Assembly: GCF_021353235.1 (NCBI RefSeq)
Contig: NZ_JAJTWT010000012.1
Coordinates: forward strand, 1-64,000
DNA length: 64,000 bases
Direction: 5' to 3'
Source: Pelomonas caseinilytica
GTDB taxonomy: Bacteria; Pseudomonadota; Gammaproteobacteria; Burkholderiales; Burkholderiaceae_C
Positions 55,470-64,000 of this stretch are shown here, piece after piece; within the stretch, counting starts at the first letter, position 1; every line of letters starts with the position of its first letter. The notes beneath the pieces were generated by a model. The model did no database searches and was not told where the DNA came from. It was given only the letters and a program-made list of their open reading frames with translations. Both the position numbers and the translations under genes were made by a program.

Positions 55470-56816
55470 ATGGACAAGAAGGCATGCACGCGCCGCGCGG
55501 CGCTGCTGGCGGGACTGGGCTGGAGCCTGGCCGGCTGCGGAGGTGGCGGCGGCAGCCCCGGCGACGACGGGCCGGCCGTCCAGCGGCTGGACGCGGGCGA
55601 GGCCCGGGTGGGCGAGGCCGCGCAGATCACAGCCGTGTTCAGCGGTGGCCAGGGCCGCATCGAGCCCGACCTCGGCCCCGTGCAGAGCGGAGTGCCGGTG
55701 CGAACGCCGGTGCTGGCCGGCCCGCGGCGCTACACCCTGGTGGTCGAGGCCGCGGGGCGCCCCAGCGCGCGGCGCGAGCTGGAGCTGCGCCCGGCCTACC
55801 GCGACCATTACGTGGCGCTGGAGGGTGCGCCCACCGTGCAGTACCACGCGGCCGTGGCCCTGGCCGATGGCGGCGTCCTCGTCGTGGGCGGCTCGCGCGG
55901 GCTGAGCGCGCCGTCCGAGGCCATCGACCGCTTCGACCCGGCGACGCGCGGCTGGCGACGCATCGGCAGCCTCTACACCGGCCGCACCAACCACACGGCG
56001 ACGCGGCTGGCCGACGGCCGCGTCCTCGTCGTGGGCGGCTCGGTGGGGCTGGCCAGCGGCGGCTTCGCCGAGCTGGTGGACCCGGCCACAGGCAGCGCCG
56101 AGCCCGCGGGTTGGACCGCCAGGCCGCGCCTGCGCCACGCCACGGTCGCCCTCACCGATGGCCGCGTCCTCGTGGTGGGCGGCCTGCAGAGCGACAGCGT
56201 CGAGCTGTGGGACCCGGCGACGCGGCGCTTCCGCCTGGTGGCCGACCGCATGGCCAACGCGCGCGAGTTCCCGACGGCGACCCTGCTGGCCGACGGCCGC
56301 GTCCTCATCGTCGGCGGCGACCACGCCGGCCCGGCGCAGCGGCTGGCCGAGGTCTTCGACCCCGCGACCGAAAGCTTCGACCGCGTGCTGTCGCCGCTGA
56401 ACGAGGAGCGCCGGGCCATGCACGAGGCCCACCGGCTGCCCGATGGCCGCGTGCTGGTGCTGGGCGGCGAGCTGCGCGGCGAGGCCGGCTATGAGCCGCT
56501 GGACAGCGTGCTGGTGTTCGACCCCGCGGCGCGCACGCTGGCGCCGCAGGGCCGGCTCGACCAGGCCCGCAGCCTGGTGCGCGGCGCGATGCTGCCCGAT
56601 GGCCAGGTGCGCCTCTTCGGTGGCCAGACCGGCGCGGAGGCCTCGGCGCGCTCGGCCAGCGCCTACGCGCCGGGCGGCACCGCCGCCGCCCTGGCCGCCA
56701 TGCCCGCGGGCCGCGCCTGGCACACCGTGACGGCCCTGCCCGACGGACGCGTGCTCATCCTCGGCGGCGATGCCGAGGACGGCGCCGCGGTGCCGGGCGC
56801 CCTGCTCTACGAATAG
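55470..56816 (+). CDS. Kelch-repeat lipoprotein
   Basis: A 448-residue exported protein. The N-terminus MDKKACTRRAALLAGLGWSLAGCGGGGG has a Tat-like RR pair and a lipobox (LAGC, Cys23). After a beta-sandwich-like segment (about 40-110) come at least five kelch-type blades, each with the repeat DGRVLVVGG or a variant (as at about 180, 227, 275, 325 and 425). Such propellers bind ligands or act as galactose-oxidase-like folds, but no copper site or catalytic residues are seen. Function unknown. It is divergent from the LysR gene (102-base gap), which may control it. Confidence 0.85.
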   Translation: MDKKACTRRAALLAGLGWSLAGCGGGGGSPGDDGPAVQRLDAGEARVGEAAQITAVFSGGQGRIEPDLGPVQSGVPVRTPVLAGPRRYTLVVEAAGRPSARRELELRPAYRDHYVALEGAPTVQYHAAVALADGGVLVVGGSRGLSAPSEAIDRFDPATRGWRRIGSLYTGRTNHTATRLADGRVLVVGGSVGLASGGFAELVDPATGSAEPAGWTARPRLRHATVALTDGRVLVVGGLQSDSVELWDPATRRFRLVADRMANAREFPTATLLADGRVLIVGGDHAGPAQRLAEVFDPATESFDRVLSPLNEERRAMHEAHRLPDGRVLVLGGELRGEAGYEPLDSVLVFDPAARTLAPQGRLDQARSLVRGAMLPDGQVRLFGGQTGAEASARSASAYAPGGTAAALAAMPAGRAWHTVTALPDGRVLILGGDAEDGAAVPGALLYE

Positions 56817-56950
56817 CGAGGGCCCCGGCGGACGGCGCTCTCAGTCGGGGCTCGTCCTACAAAGCCTGTGCCGGCAGGCTGGCACGGCGGCGCGCCGCCG
56901 CACCGCAGCATGAGGGCCATCCATCGACCCGCCGCGGCGCCGCCACAGCC

Positions 56951-57712
56951 ATGACCACCACCTCCCCCACCACCCCTCTGCCCCTGACCCCCAAACCGGC
57001 CCGGGCAGCGAACCGCCGGCCGGCTCTCTCCCTGCTCGCCTCGGAGCCGGCGCGCGCCACGCTGGAGGCCTGGGCGGCGCTCTGGCATTGGCGCAAGGCG
57101 CCCAAGCCGGTGGGCGCGGGCCACACCGTGGTGCTCTTCCCGGGCCTGGGCACCGACGGCCTCACGCTGTGGCCCTTGCGGCGCCATCTGGAGCGCGCCG
57201 GCTTTCGCGCCCTGGACTGGGGCCAGGGCATGAACGTCGGCCCGCGCGGCGACGTCGATGCCTGGCTGGACCGTCTGGCGGAGTCGCTGCACGAGCGCGT
57301 GGCGCCGGCGCGCGAGGTGAGCCTGGTGGGCTGGAGCCTCGGCGGCTTCTATGCCCGCGAACTGGCCAAGCGCTGGCACGACCGCGTCCACCACGTCATC
57401 ACCATCGGCACGCCCTTCAACGGCAGCGCCGACGACACCAACGTCGGCTGGCTCTTCCGCCTGCTCAACGGCCGCCGCCCGCCCGACGAGGCCGCCCTGC
57501 GCGCACGCCTGGCCGAGCCGCCGCCGGTGCCCACCATCTCGCTCTACAGCCGCCGCGACGGCGTCGTGTCCTGGGAGGCCTGCACGCATGCGCGGCGCTT
57601 CCCGCTGGCGCGCGACATCGAGGTGCAGGCCAGCCACATGGGCATGGGCTGGGCGCCCGAGGTGCTGAGCCGCGTCACGGGCCTGCTGGCCTGCCGGCGC
57701 AAGGCCGCATGA
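56951..57712 (+). CDS. Alpha/beta-hydrolase fold protein
   Basis: A 253-residue hydrolase-like protein. It has VVLFPGLGTDGLTLWPLRRHL, nucleophile elbow GWSLGG (GxSxG), acid Asp in SRRDGVVSW and probable His in ASHMGMGW. No signal peptide is apparent. Substrate is unknown; lipase/esterase is the usual guess. ATGA overlap with recQ links the two genes. The upstream gap (56817-56950) holds no clear signal. Confidence 0.85.
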   Translation: MTTTSPTTPLPLTPKPARAANRRPALSLLASEPARATLEAWAALWHWRKAPKPVGAGHTVVLFPGLGTDGLTLWPLRRHLERAGFRALDWGQGMNVGPRGDVDAWLDRLAESLHERVAPAREVSLVGWSLGGFYARELAKRWHDRVHHVITIGTPFNGSADDTNVGWLFRLLNGRRPPDEAALRARLAEPPPVPTISLYSRRDGVVSWEACTHARRFPLARDIEVQASHMGMGWAPEVLSRVTGLLACRRKAA

Positions 57713-59493
57713 GCGCTGCCGCTGCTACCGCCGCCATTGCCGCCACCGGGTCGCGCCGCATGGGTCCGCGCGAAGACTCGCCCCGCCCGGCGCCGCCGCC
57801 CGAGAAGCTGCCGCCGCGCGAACCGGTGCAGCCGGTCAAGCTGCGCGGCGCGCTCAGGCGCGTCTTCGGGCTGCGCGCGCTGCGGCCCGGCCAGGCCGAG
57901 GTCATCGAGCGCGTGATGGCCGGCCAAAGCACGCTGGCCGTCATGCCCACCGGCGCGGGCAAGTCGCTGTGCTACCAGCTGCCGGCCGTGCTGAGCGACG
58001 CGCTGACCGTCGTCATCTCGCCGCTGATCGCGCTGATGAAGGACCAGTGCGACGCCCTGCAGCGCCGCGGCGTGGCGGCGGCCCAGCTGCATTCGGCCCT
58101 GGACGCCAACCGCCGCCTGGAGGCCGAGGCCCTGCTCACGCGCGGGGCCCTGCGGCTGCTGTTCACGACGCCCGAGAGGCTGGCCGACCCCCACACTCTC
58201 GGCCTGCTGCAGGACCAGCGCGTGGGCCTGCTCGTCGTCGACGAGGCCCACTGCATCTCGCAATGGGGCCACGACTTCCGCCCCGCCTTCAGCGCCCTGC
58301 GCGACGCCCGCCGCGCCCTCGGCCGCCCGCCGGTGCTGGCCCTCACCGCCACGGCCTCGGCGCCGGTGCAGCGCGAGATCGCCGAAGCGCTCGGCATCCC
58401 GCGCGACGGCATCCTCTGCCATGGCGTCTACCGCCCCAACCTGCGCCTGGCCGTCGAGCTGCCGCAGACGGAAAAGGAAAGGCGCGAGCTGGTGCTGCGC
58501 CGCCTGCGGGAGGAAGACGGCAGCGCCGTCGTCTACTGCGCCACCGTGCGCGAGGCCACGGCCCTGCACCGCATGCTGCGCGAGGCCGGCCTGCCCGTGG
58601 GCCTGTACCACGGCAAGCGGCCAGCCGCCGAGCGAAGCGCCGGGCAGGAGGCCTTCATGGCCGGCGAGCACCGCCTGATGGTGGCCACCAACGCCTTCGG
58701 CATGGGCATCGACAAACCCGACATCCGCCTCGTGCTGCATGCCCAGATGCCGGCTTCCATCGAAGCCTACGTGCAGGAGTGCGGCCGGGCGGGGCGCGAC
58801 GGCGAGCCGGCCGACTGCGTGCTGCTCTTCCGCGAGGGCGACCGCGCGCTGCAGCAGTTCTTCGCCGGCGGCCAGCTGCCGTCGCGCGAGGAGCTGGCCG
58901 CCGTCTGGCGGGCGCTGGCCAGCCACACGCCGCAGCGTGGCTGGCTGCCCGCGGCTTTGGCGGAGATGGCGCGGCTGCCGCAGCGGCGACTCGGCCAGGT
59001 GCTGGCGGCCCTGCGCTCGGTGCGCGCCCTGCGCGGCAGCGAGGCCACCGGCCTGCAGCCGGCCACGCGGCGCGACGCCGACGCCGTCATCGAGGCCGCC
59101 GAGGCGGCCCTGCACAAGCGCCGGCAGAACGACCGCGACGGCCTCACGGCCATGGTGCTCTACGCCAAGGCGGGCGGCTGCCGCTGGGCCGGCGTGCTGG
59201 CCCATTTCGGCGAGACGCTGGACGGCGGCGCGACGCGCTGCGGCCATTGCGACAGCTGCGAGCGCTTCGAGAAGCTGCTGGCGGCGGAGCGGACCTCACC
59301 GCCCACCGATGGCCCGGCGAGCCTGCCACCCATCCCGGCGCGCGCCTTCGAGCCGGGCCAGCGGGTGAGGGTGCGCCGCTTCGGCTGGGGCGCGGTGCAG
59401 GACTGCAGCGCCGAGTCGGTCACCATCGCCTTCCCCCGGCATGGGGTGCGGCAGATCCACCCGGACTTCGTGGTGGGCGTTGCGCGCAGCTAG
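57709..59493 (+). CDS. recQ: ATP-dependent DNA helicase RecQ
   Basis: A 3'-5' helicase of 594 residues. The N-terminal tail (about 45 residues, Pro/Ala-rich) precedes the helicase core: MPTGAGKSLCYQLPA (Walker A), DEAHCISQWGHDFRP, TATAS, then QECGRAGRDG. A RecQ zinc domain has cysteines near GGCRWAG and CGHCDSC. The C-terminus has a DUF3553-like domain (FEPGQRVRVRRFGWGAVQDCS) in place of the usual HRDC domain. The start overlaps the hydrolase stop by 4 bases. It overlaps the convergent DUF1631 gene by 4 bases. Confidence 0.94.
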   Translation: MSAAAATAAIAATGSRRMGPREDSPRPAPPPEKLPPREPVQPVKLRGALRRVFGLRALRPGQAEVIERVMAGQSTLAVMPTGAGKSLCYQLPAVLSDALTVVISPLIALMKDQCDALQRRGVAAAQLHSALDANRRLEAEALLTRGALRLLFTTPERLADPHTLGLLQDQRVGLLVVDEAHCISQWGHDFRPAFSALRDARRALGRPPVLALTATASAPVQREIAEALGIPRDGILCHGVYRPNLRLAVELPQTEKERRELVLRRLREEDGSAVVYCATVREATALHRMLREAGLPVGLYHGKRPAAERSAGQEAFMAGEHRLMVATNAFGMGIDKPDIRLVLHAQMPASIEAYVQECGRAGRDGEPADCVLLFREGDRALQQFFAGGQLPSREELAAVWRALASHTPQRGWLPAALAEMARLPQRRLGQVLAALRSVRALRGSEATGLQPATRRDADAVIEAAEAALHKRRQNDRDGLTAMVLYAKAGGCRWAGVLAHFGETLDGGATRCGHCDSCERFEKLLAAERTSPPTDGPASLPPIPARAFEPGQRVRVRRFGWGAVQDCSAESVTIAFPRHGVRQIHPDFVVGVARS

Positions 59494-61547
59494 CCCACGG
59501 CGCCGAGGTCCTGCAGCAGCCCGCCCAAGGCGCGCTGCACGGGGCTGGCCTCGGCCACGTCGGTGGCCAGGCCCTCGCGGCGCAGGCGCATCAGGGCGCG
59601 GCGCGTCATGGAGTGCATGCCGCCGGCCAGGTTGCTTGTGAACATGTAGAAGGCGCCGTTGTCGCTCATCCAGGCGAGCCGGGCCGTGGCCCAGACGCCC
59701 TGCAGGTGCAGCTTGCAGCGGCGGCCCGGGCGCAGGTCGCCGAGCCAGGCCTCCGCCGGATCGACAGCCCCCGGGCCGGCCAGGCCCATGGGGACGGTCG
59801 GCAGGCCGCCGACATGGGTGTCGCGGCCCTGCCAGTCGTTCAACGCGGGGGGCGCGGGCATGGGCGCCGGCGGCGCTGCCTTGGGTGGCGACGACGGCGG
59901 TGCTGGCGGCTCCACGGCCTGGGCGACGGGCTCCGGCCTGGCCTCGCCCGGCTCGGCGAGCAGCCGGCGATGGGTCTGCATCAGCTCGGCGAGCAGGCGG
60001 TTGCGGTGCTGCTGGGGCAGCTCGATGAGGGCCATGCCCTGCTGCACGCGGCCGATCAGGCGCGGCAGGCGGCGGCGCAGGTCGGCGCGTTGGGCAGCGG
60101 TCGCGGGCCGCTGCAGGCTGGCGAGCAGCTCGTCCACCGTTTCGACGAGGGCCTGGGCCCCGGGTGAGTCCGCCCCCTCGGTGGCCATGACCTTGGCCAG
60201 CACCTCGATCCACGGACCACGCAGGAAGGTCTGCACCATGGGGCTGACCTCGCCGGACCGGGCGAGCTGGGCCTCGACCTGGTCGCGCATCAGCGGCAGC
60301 AGCCGGCGCTCGGCCTCGCGCTGGCCGAGGGCGTCCATGACGGACATCGTCGTGTCGATCTGCTGCTGGGTCTCCTCGTCGATGAAGGATTGCAGTTCCT
60401 GCAAGGCTTGCGCATAGACCTCGGGGGTCTCGGGCCGGCCCTGGGTCAGCCGGCCGACGAGGGGCTCGACGAAGCGCTGGAAGGCCGCGCCGCGCTCGGC
60501 GTCGTGCGCGGGCAGGGAGGCGGCATGGCCGGCGATGCCGTTGATGAGGGCCCAGGCCGGATGCTGCTCGGAGGCGAGCACGCCGGGGTCGCGCGTCGCC
60601 AGCTCTCGCACCGGCGCCTCCAGCCGGGCGATGGAGTCGCGCAGGGCCGGCAGGAGCTGGGGGTCGGCCAGCAGCCGTTCGAAGAGGCGGCCGAGCAGGG
60701 CATGGCCGACCGGCAGCTCGCCACCGCCACGTGGCGGCGAAGCGGCCTGCGCCGGGCCGGCCGGCAGCACGCGCTCCAGCAGCGGCAGGCTGCGCAGCAG
60801 CGCCTGCAGCTGCTCGGGCGGCACGCCGGCCACGGCTGCCGCTCCCGCCGCCCCGGGTGCCGCGGCGGCGCCCGCCTTGAGGACGGCGGTGGACTCTGGC
60901 GCACGAATGGTGCGGTAGGCCGGCGCCTGGATGCCGGCGGCCTGAAGCTCGGCGGTCAGCGCCGCCAGCAGCGGGCGCAGCTGCGGCACCAGCGTCGGCC
61001 CGGCCAGGCGCATCCACAAGGCCTGCTGCTCGGGTTGCAGGGCCTGTTCGTAGATCGTCTGGCTGACGGCCCGGGCGAACACGGCCGGCCCGCAGGCCGT
61101 GGGGTCTTCGCCCCAGGGCAGCTCCGGCAACAGCCCGGTGGCCAAGGCCTGGAGTTCACGCAGCTCCCATTCCAGCCTCAGGTCGACGAGCTGCACGACC
61201 CGCGAGATCTCGATGTCCTTCTCGGCCTGGGCCTCGTCGACGAGGCTCAGCTCCTCGATGTCGAAGCCGCTCAGCGGCGACGTCGAGGCGCCCCGGCCCA
61301 GGGCCCGTGCCGCGCCGCCCTGGATGCCTTGCCGCAGGTGGCCGGCCAGGCACTCGGTAGAGTGCATGCGCAGCGGCTCCACGACCGCCATCAGCCCGGC
61401 GAGCTGGCGCCGGTCCAGCGCCGGGAGGCCGGCGGCGGCGGGATCGCGCATCGCCTCCAGCATGGCGTCCATCCAGGCCTGGGCGAAGGCCAGGGCCCGG
61501 GACTCCAGCGTCCTCACATGGCGGTCGAACTGCGGATGGGCGGGCAT
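59490..61547 (-). CDS. DUF1631 family protein
   Basis: A 685-residue, mostly helical cytoplasmic protein matching the DUF1631 pattern: an N-terminal helical region with LSGFDIEELSLVDEAQAEKDIEISR, a middle SFIDEETQQQIDTTMSVMDALGQREAERRLLPLMRDQVEAQLA segment and a small C-terminal beta domain (GRRCKLHLQGVWATARLAWMSDNGAFYMFT). Family members are sometimes mislabelled thymidine phosphorylase. The C-terminal domain resembles a PilZ-like fold, which would suggest signalling, but this is unproven. Confidence 0.88.
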   Translation of the reverse strand: MPAHPQFDRHVRTLESRALAFAQAWMDAMLEAMRDPAAAGLPALDRRQLAGLMAVVEPLRMHSTECLAGHLRQGIQGGAARALGRGASTSPLSGFDIEELSLVDEAQAEKDIEISRVVQLVDLRLEWELRELQALATGLLPELPWGEDPTACGPAVFARAVSQTIYEQALQPEQQALWMRLAGPTLVPQLRPLLAALTAELQAAGIQAPAYRTIRAPESTAVLKAGAAAAPGAAGAAAVAGVPPEQLQALLRSLPLLERVLPAGPAQAASPPRGGGELPVGHALLGRLFERLLADPQLLPALRDSIARLEAPVRELATRDPGVLASEQHPAWALINGIAGHAASLPAHDAERGAAFQRFVEPLVGRLTQGRPETPEVYAQALQELQSFIDEETQQQIDTTMSVMDALGQREAERRLLPLMRDQVEAQLARSGEVSPMVQTFLRGPWIEVLAKVMATEGADSPGAQALVETVDELLASLQRPATAAQRADLRRRLPRLIGRVQQGMALIELPQQHRNRLLAELMQTHRRLLAEPGEARPEPVAQAVEPPAPPSSPPKAAPPAPMPAPPALNDWQGRDTHVGGLPTVPMGLAGPGAVDPAEAWLGDLRPGRRCKLHLQGVWATARLAWMSDNGAFYMFTSNLAGGMHSMTRRALMRLRREGLATDVAEASPVQRALGGLLQDLGAVG

Positions 61548-61616
61548 GGCCGGCGACGTGCTTCGTCCTTGGAAGCCACCGACTCTAGCTTCCAGGGCCG
61601 CCGTGCCGCGCCAGGT

Positions 61617-62879
<1,263 letters not shown>

Positions 62880-62986
62880 GGCCGTGGTTCCAGGTGGGAC
62901 GGAGCCAGTGTGCGCGAACACCGCCTGGAGGCCTGTCACGGACGCGGCAGCCCCCCAAGACTCCCCGTTCCTCGGTGTAAACCATG

Positions 62987-63000
62987 TGGAACCGGTTCCA
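62987..63000. promoter_or_regulatory. Perfect LacI-type operator palindrome
   Basis: TGGAACCGGTTCCA is a 14-bp perfect palindrome with a central CG, the usual form of LacI-family operators for sugar genes. It lies 109 bases upstream of a TonB receptor gene. No LacI-type gene is in the window. Confidence 0.65.
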
Positions 63001-63108
63001 AAGTGGCGTTAGATTGGTATCACATCAAACCGCCCAGACGTCGAGGACGCAGGGCAGACGTCGCGAGTCCATCGCGCAACCGGCCCAAGGGGTCACGAGG
63101 GGAAAACC

Positions 63109-64000
63109 ATGGCGAAGTCGTCGTTTCGTTCGATCGCATGCGGGCAGCGGCCCGCGCAGGCCTGGCGCATGGCGCCGCTACCGCGGGCCGTCGGCGTGCT
63201 CGCCGCGCTGGCGGCCATGGCCGCTCCGCCGGCCAGCGCCCAGCAGGCGACGGAAAAGCTGGACAGCGTCGTCGTGACCGGCAGCTTCAGCCGCAGCGTG
63301 CAGAACTCCATCGACACCAAGAAGAACGCCGACGCCATCGTCGAGGTGGTGACGGCCGAGGACATCGGCAAGCTGCCCGACGTGTCCATCGCCGAGTCGC
63401 TGGCGCGGCTGCCCGGCGTGGCGGCGCAGCGGGTGGACGGCCGCGCCCAGGTGCTGTCCATCCGCGGCATGGCGCCCAAGTTCGGCGTGACGCTGCTCAA
63501 TGGCCGCGAGATGGTGAGCACCGGCGACGACCGCTCCTTCGAGTACGACCAGTTCCCCTCCGAACTCGTCACCTCGGCAGCCATCTACAAGACGCCCGAC
63601 GCCTCGCTCGGCACCCAGGGCCTGGCCGGCACGGTCAACATGACCACCCTGCACCCGCTGGACCACGGGTCCCGGCGCGTCAACCTCAACGCCCGGCTGG
63701 ACCGCAATTCCTACGGCGAGCTCGTGCCCGGCAGCAAGGCCCAGGGCATGCGGCTGAGCGCCTCCTATGTCGACCAGTTCGCCAACCGGACGATCGGCGT
63801 GGCCCTCGGCGTCGCCCACCTGGACAGCCCCAACCAGAAGAAGTACTTCAACCCCTGGGACTTCGGCAAGGCGGGCGACATCAGCGTGGACGGCGCTGGC
63901 AATGCCTACACCTTCAACGGCCTGGAGACGGGCGTGTCGTCCACCCAGACGCGGCGCGACGGCGTGCTGGCGGTGCTGGAGTTCAAGCCCGGCAACGGCC
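63109..64000 (+). CDS. TonB-dependent receptor, 5' part (cut by window end)
   Basis: The first 297 codons of a second receptor, running off the window. It has a signal peptide (about 1-45, ending PASAQQ), then a TonB-box region (KLDSVVVTGSFSRSVQNSIDTKK), the plug motif VTAEDIGKLPDVSIAESLARLPGVAAQRVDGRAQ and IRGMAPKFG, and the start of the beta-barrel. The plug matches the Caulobacter-type sugar receptors. Ligand unknown; it is distinct from the first receptor. A LacI-type palindrome lies upstream. AGGGG lies just before the ATG. Confidence 0.92.
   Translation, partial: MAKSSFRSIACGQRPAQAWRMAPLPRAVGVLAALAAMAAPPASAQQATEKLDSVVVTGSFSRSVQNSIDTKKNADAIVEVVTAEDIGKLPDVSIAESLARLPGVAAQRVDGRAQVLSIRGMAPKFGVTLLNGREMVSTGDDRSFEYDQFPSELVTSAAIYKTPDASLGTQGLAGTVNMTTLHPLDHGSRRVNLNARLDRNSYGELVPGSKAQGMRLSASYVDQFANRTIGVALGVAHLDSPNQKKYFNPWDFGKAGDISVDGAGNAYTFNGLETGVSSTQTRRDGVLAVLEFKPGNG

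Overview
This window comes from a high-GC betaproteobacterium, most likely a Burkholderiales species of the Roseateles / Mitsuaria / Rubrivivax type. That assignment rests on protein resemblance, a PEP-CTERM protein, large sugar TonB receptors and GC-rich codon use; it was not tested by a search. The left part is the replication-origin neighbourhood: dnaA, dnaN and gyrB run leftward, and rpmH, rnpA, yidD, yidC and mnmE run rightward. DnaA-box-like sites lie between dnaA and rpmH, and others lie inside rnpA. To the left of gyrB (1-1658) is a small gene-cassette array with four attC-like sites and no integrase in the window. It looks like the distal end of an integron, or a cluster of attC sites lacking an integrase.

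After mnmE comes a probable toxin-antitoxin pair (12.2-13.3 kb), followed by the first of two arabinose/arabinan gene clusters. Cluster A (13.4-29.8 kb) consists of two divergent operons sharing a 219-bp control region (19231-19449). The leftward operon encodes a sugar 1-dehydrogenase, aldose epimerase, thioesterase, SMP-30 sugar lactonase and a P-type ATPase. The rightward operon encodes a 2-keto-3-deoxy-L-arabonate dehydratase-like enzyme, an exported endo-arabinanase (GH43), a complete CUT1 ABC importer, cytoplasmic GH51 and GH43 arabinofuranosidases, and FadR- and LysR-type regulators.

A spacer of unrelated genes (29.9-35.3 kb) holds hypothetical proteins, a YdeI-like protein, a PEP-CTERM protein and an FAD monooxygenase. 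Cluster B (35.3-54.2 kb, all leftward) contains a TonB receptor, GH43, L-arabonate dehydratase, 2-ketoglutarate semialdehyde dehydrogenase, exported GH51, a Tat/lipoprotein endo-arabinanase (GH43), GH127 beta-L-arabinofuranosidase, a YtfQRT-YjfF furanose importer and another exported GH43.

Together A and B can encode a full route from plant arabinan to central metabolism. Arabinan is cut at the surface or in the periplasm, products cross the outer membrane through the TonB receptor, oligosaccharides and free arabinose enter by two ABC systems, and arabinose is oxidised without phosphorylation: arabinose, lactone, arabonate, 2-keto-3-deoxyarabonate, 2-ketoglutarate semialdehyde, 2-ketoglutarate. 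Neither cluster alone encodes all five steps.

The right end (54.4-64 kb) has a LysR regulator, a kelch-type lipoprotein, an alpha/beta hydrolase, recQ, a DUF1631 protein, an acyl-CoA dehydrogenase, and the start of a second TonB receptor preceded by a perfect LacI-type palindrome. I saw no rRNA, tRNA, CRISPR array or insertion sequence.
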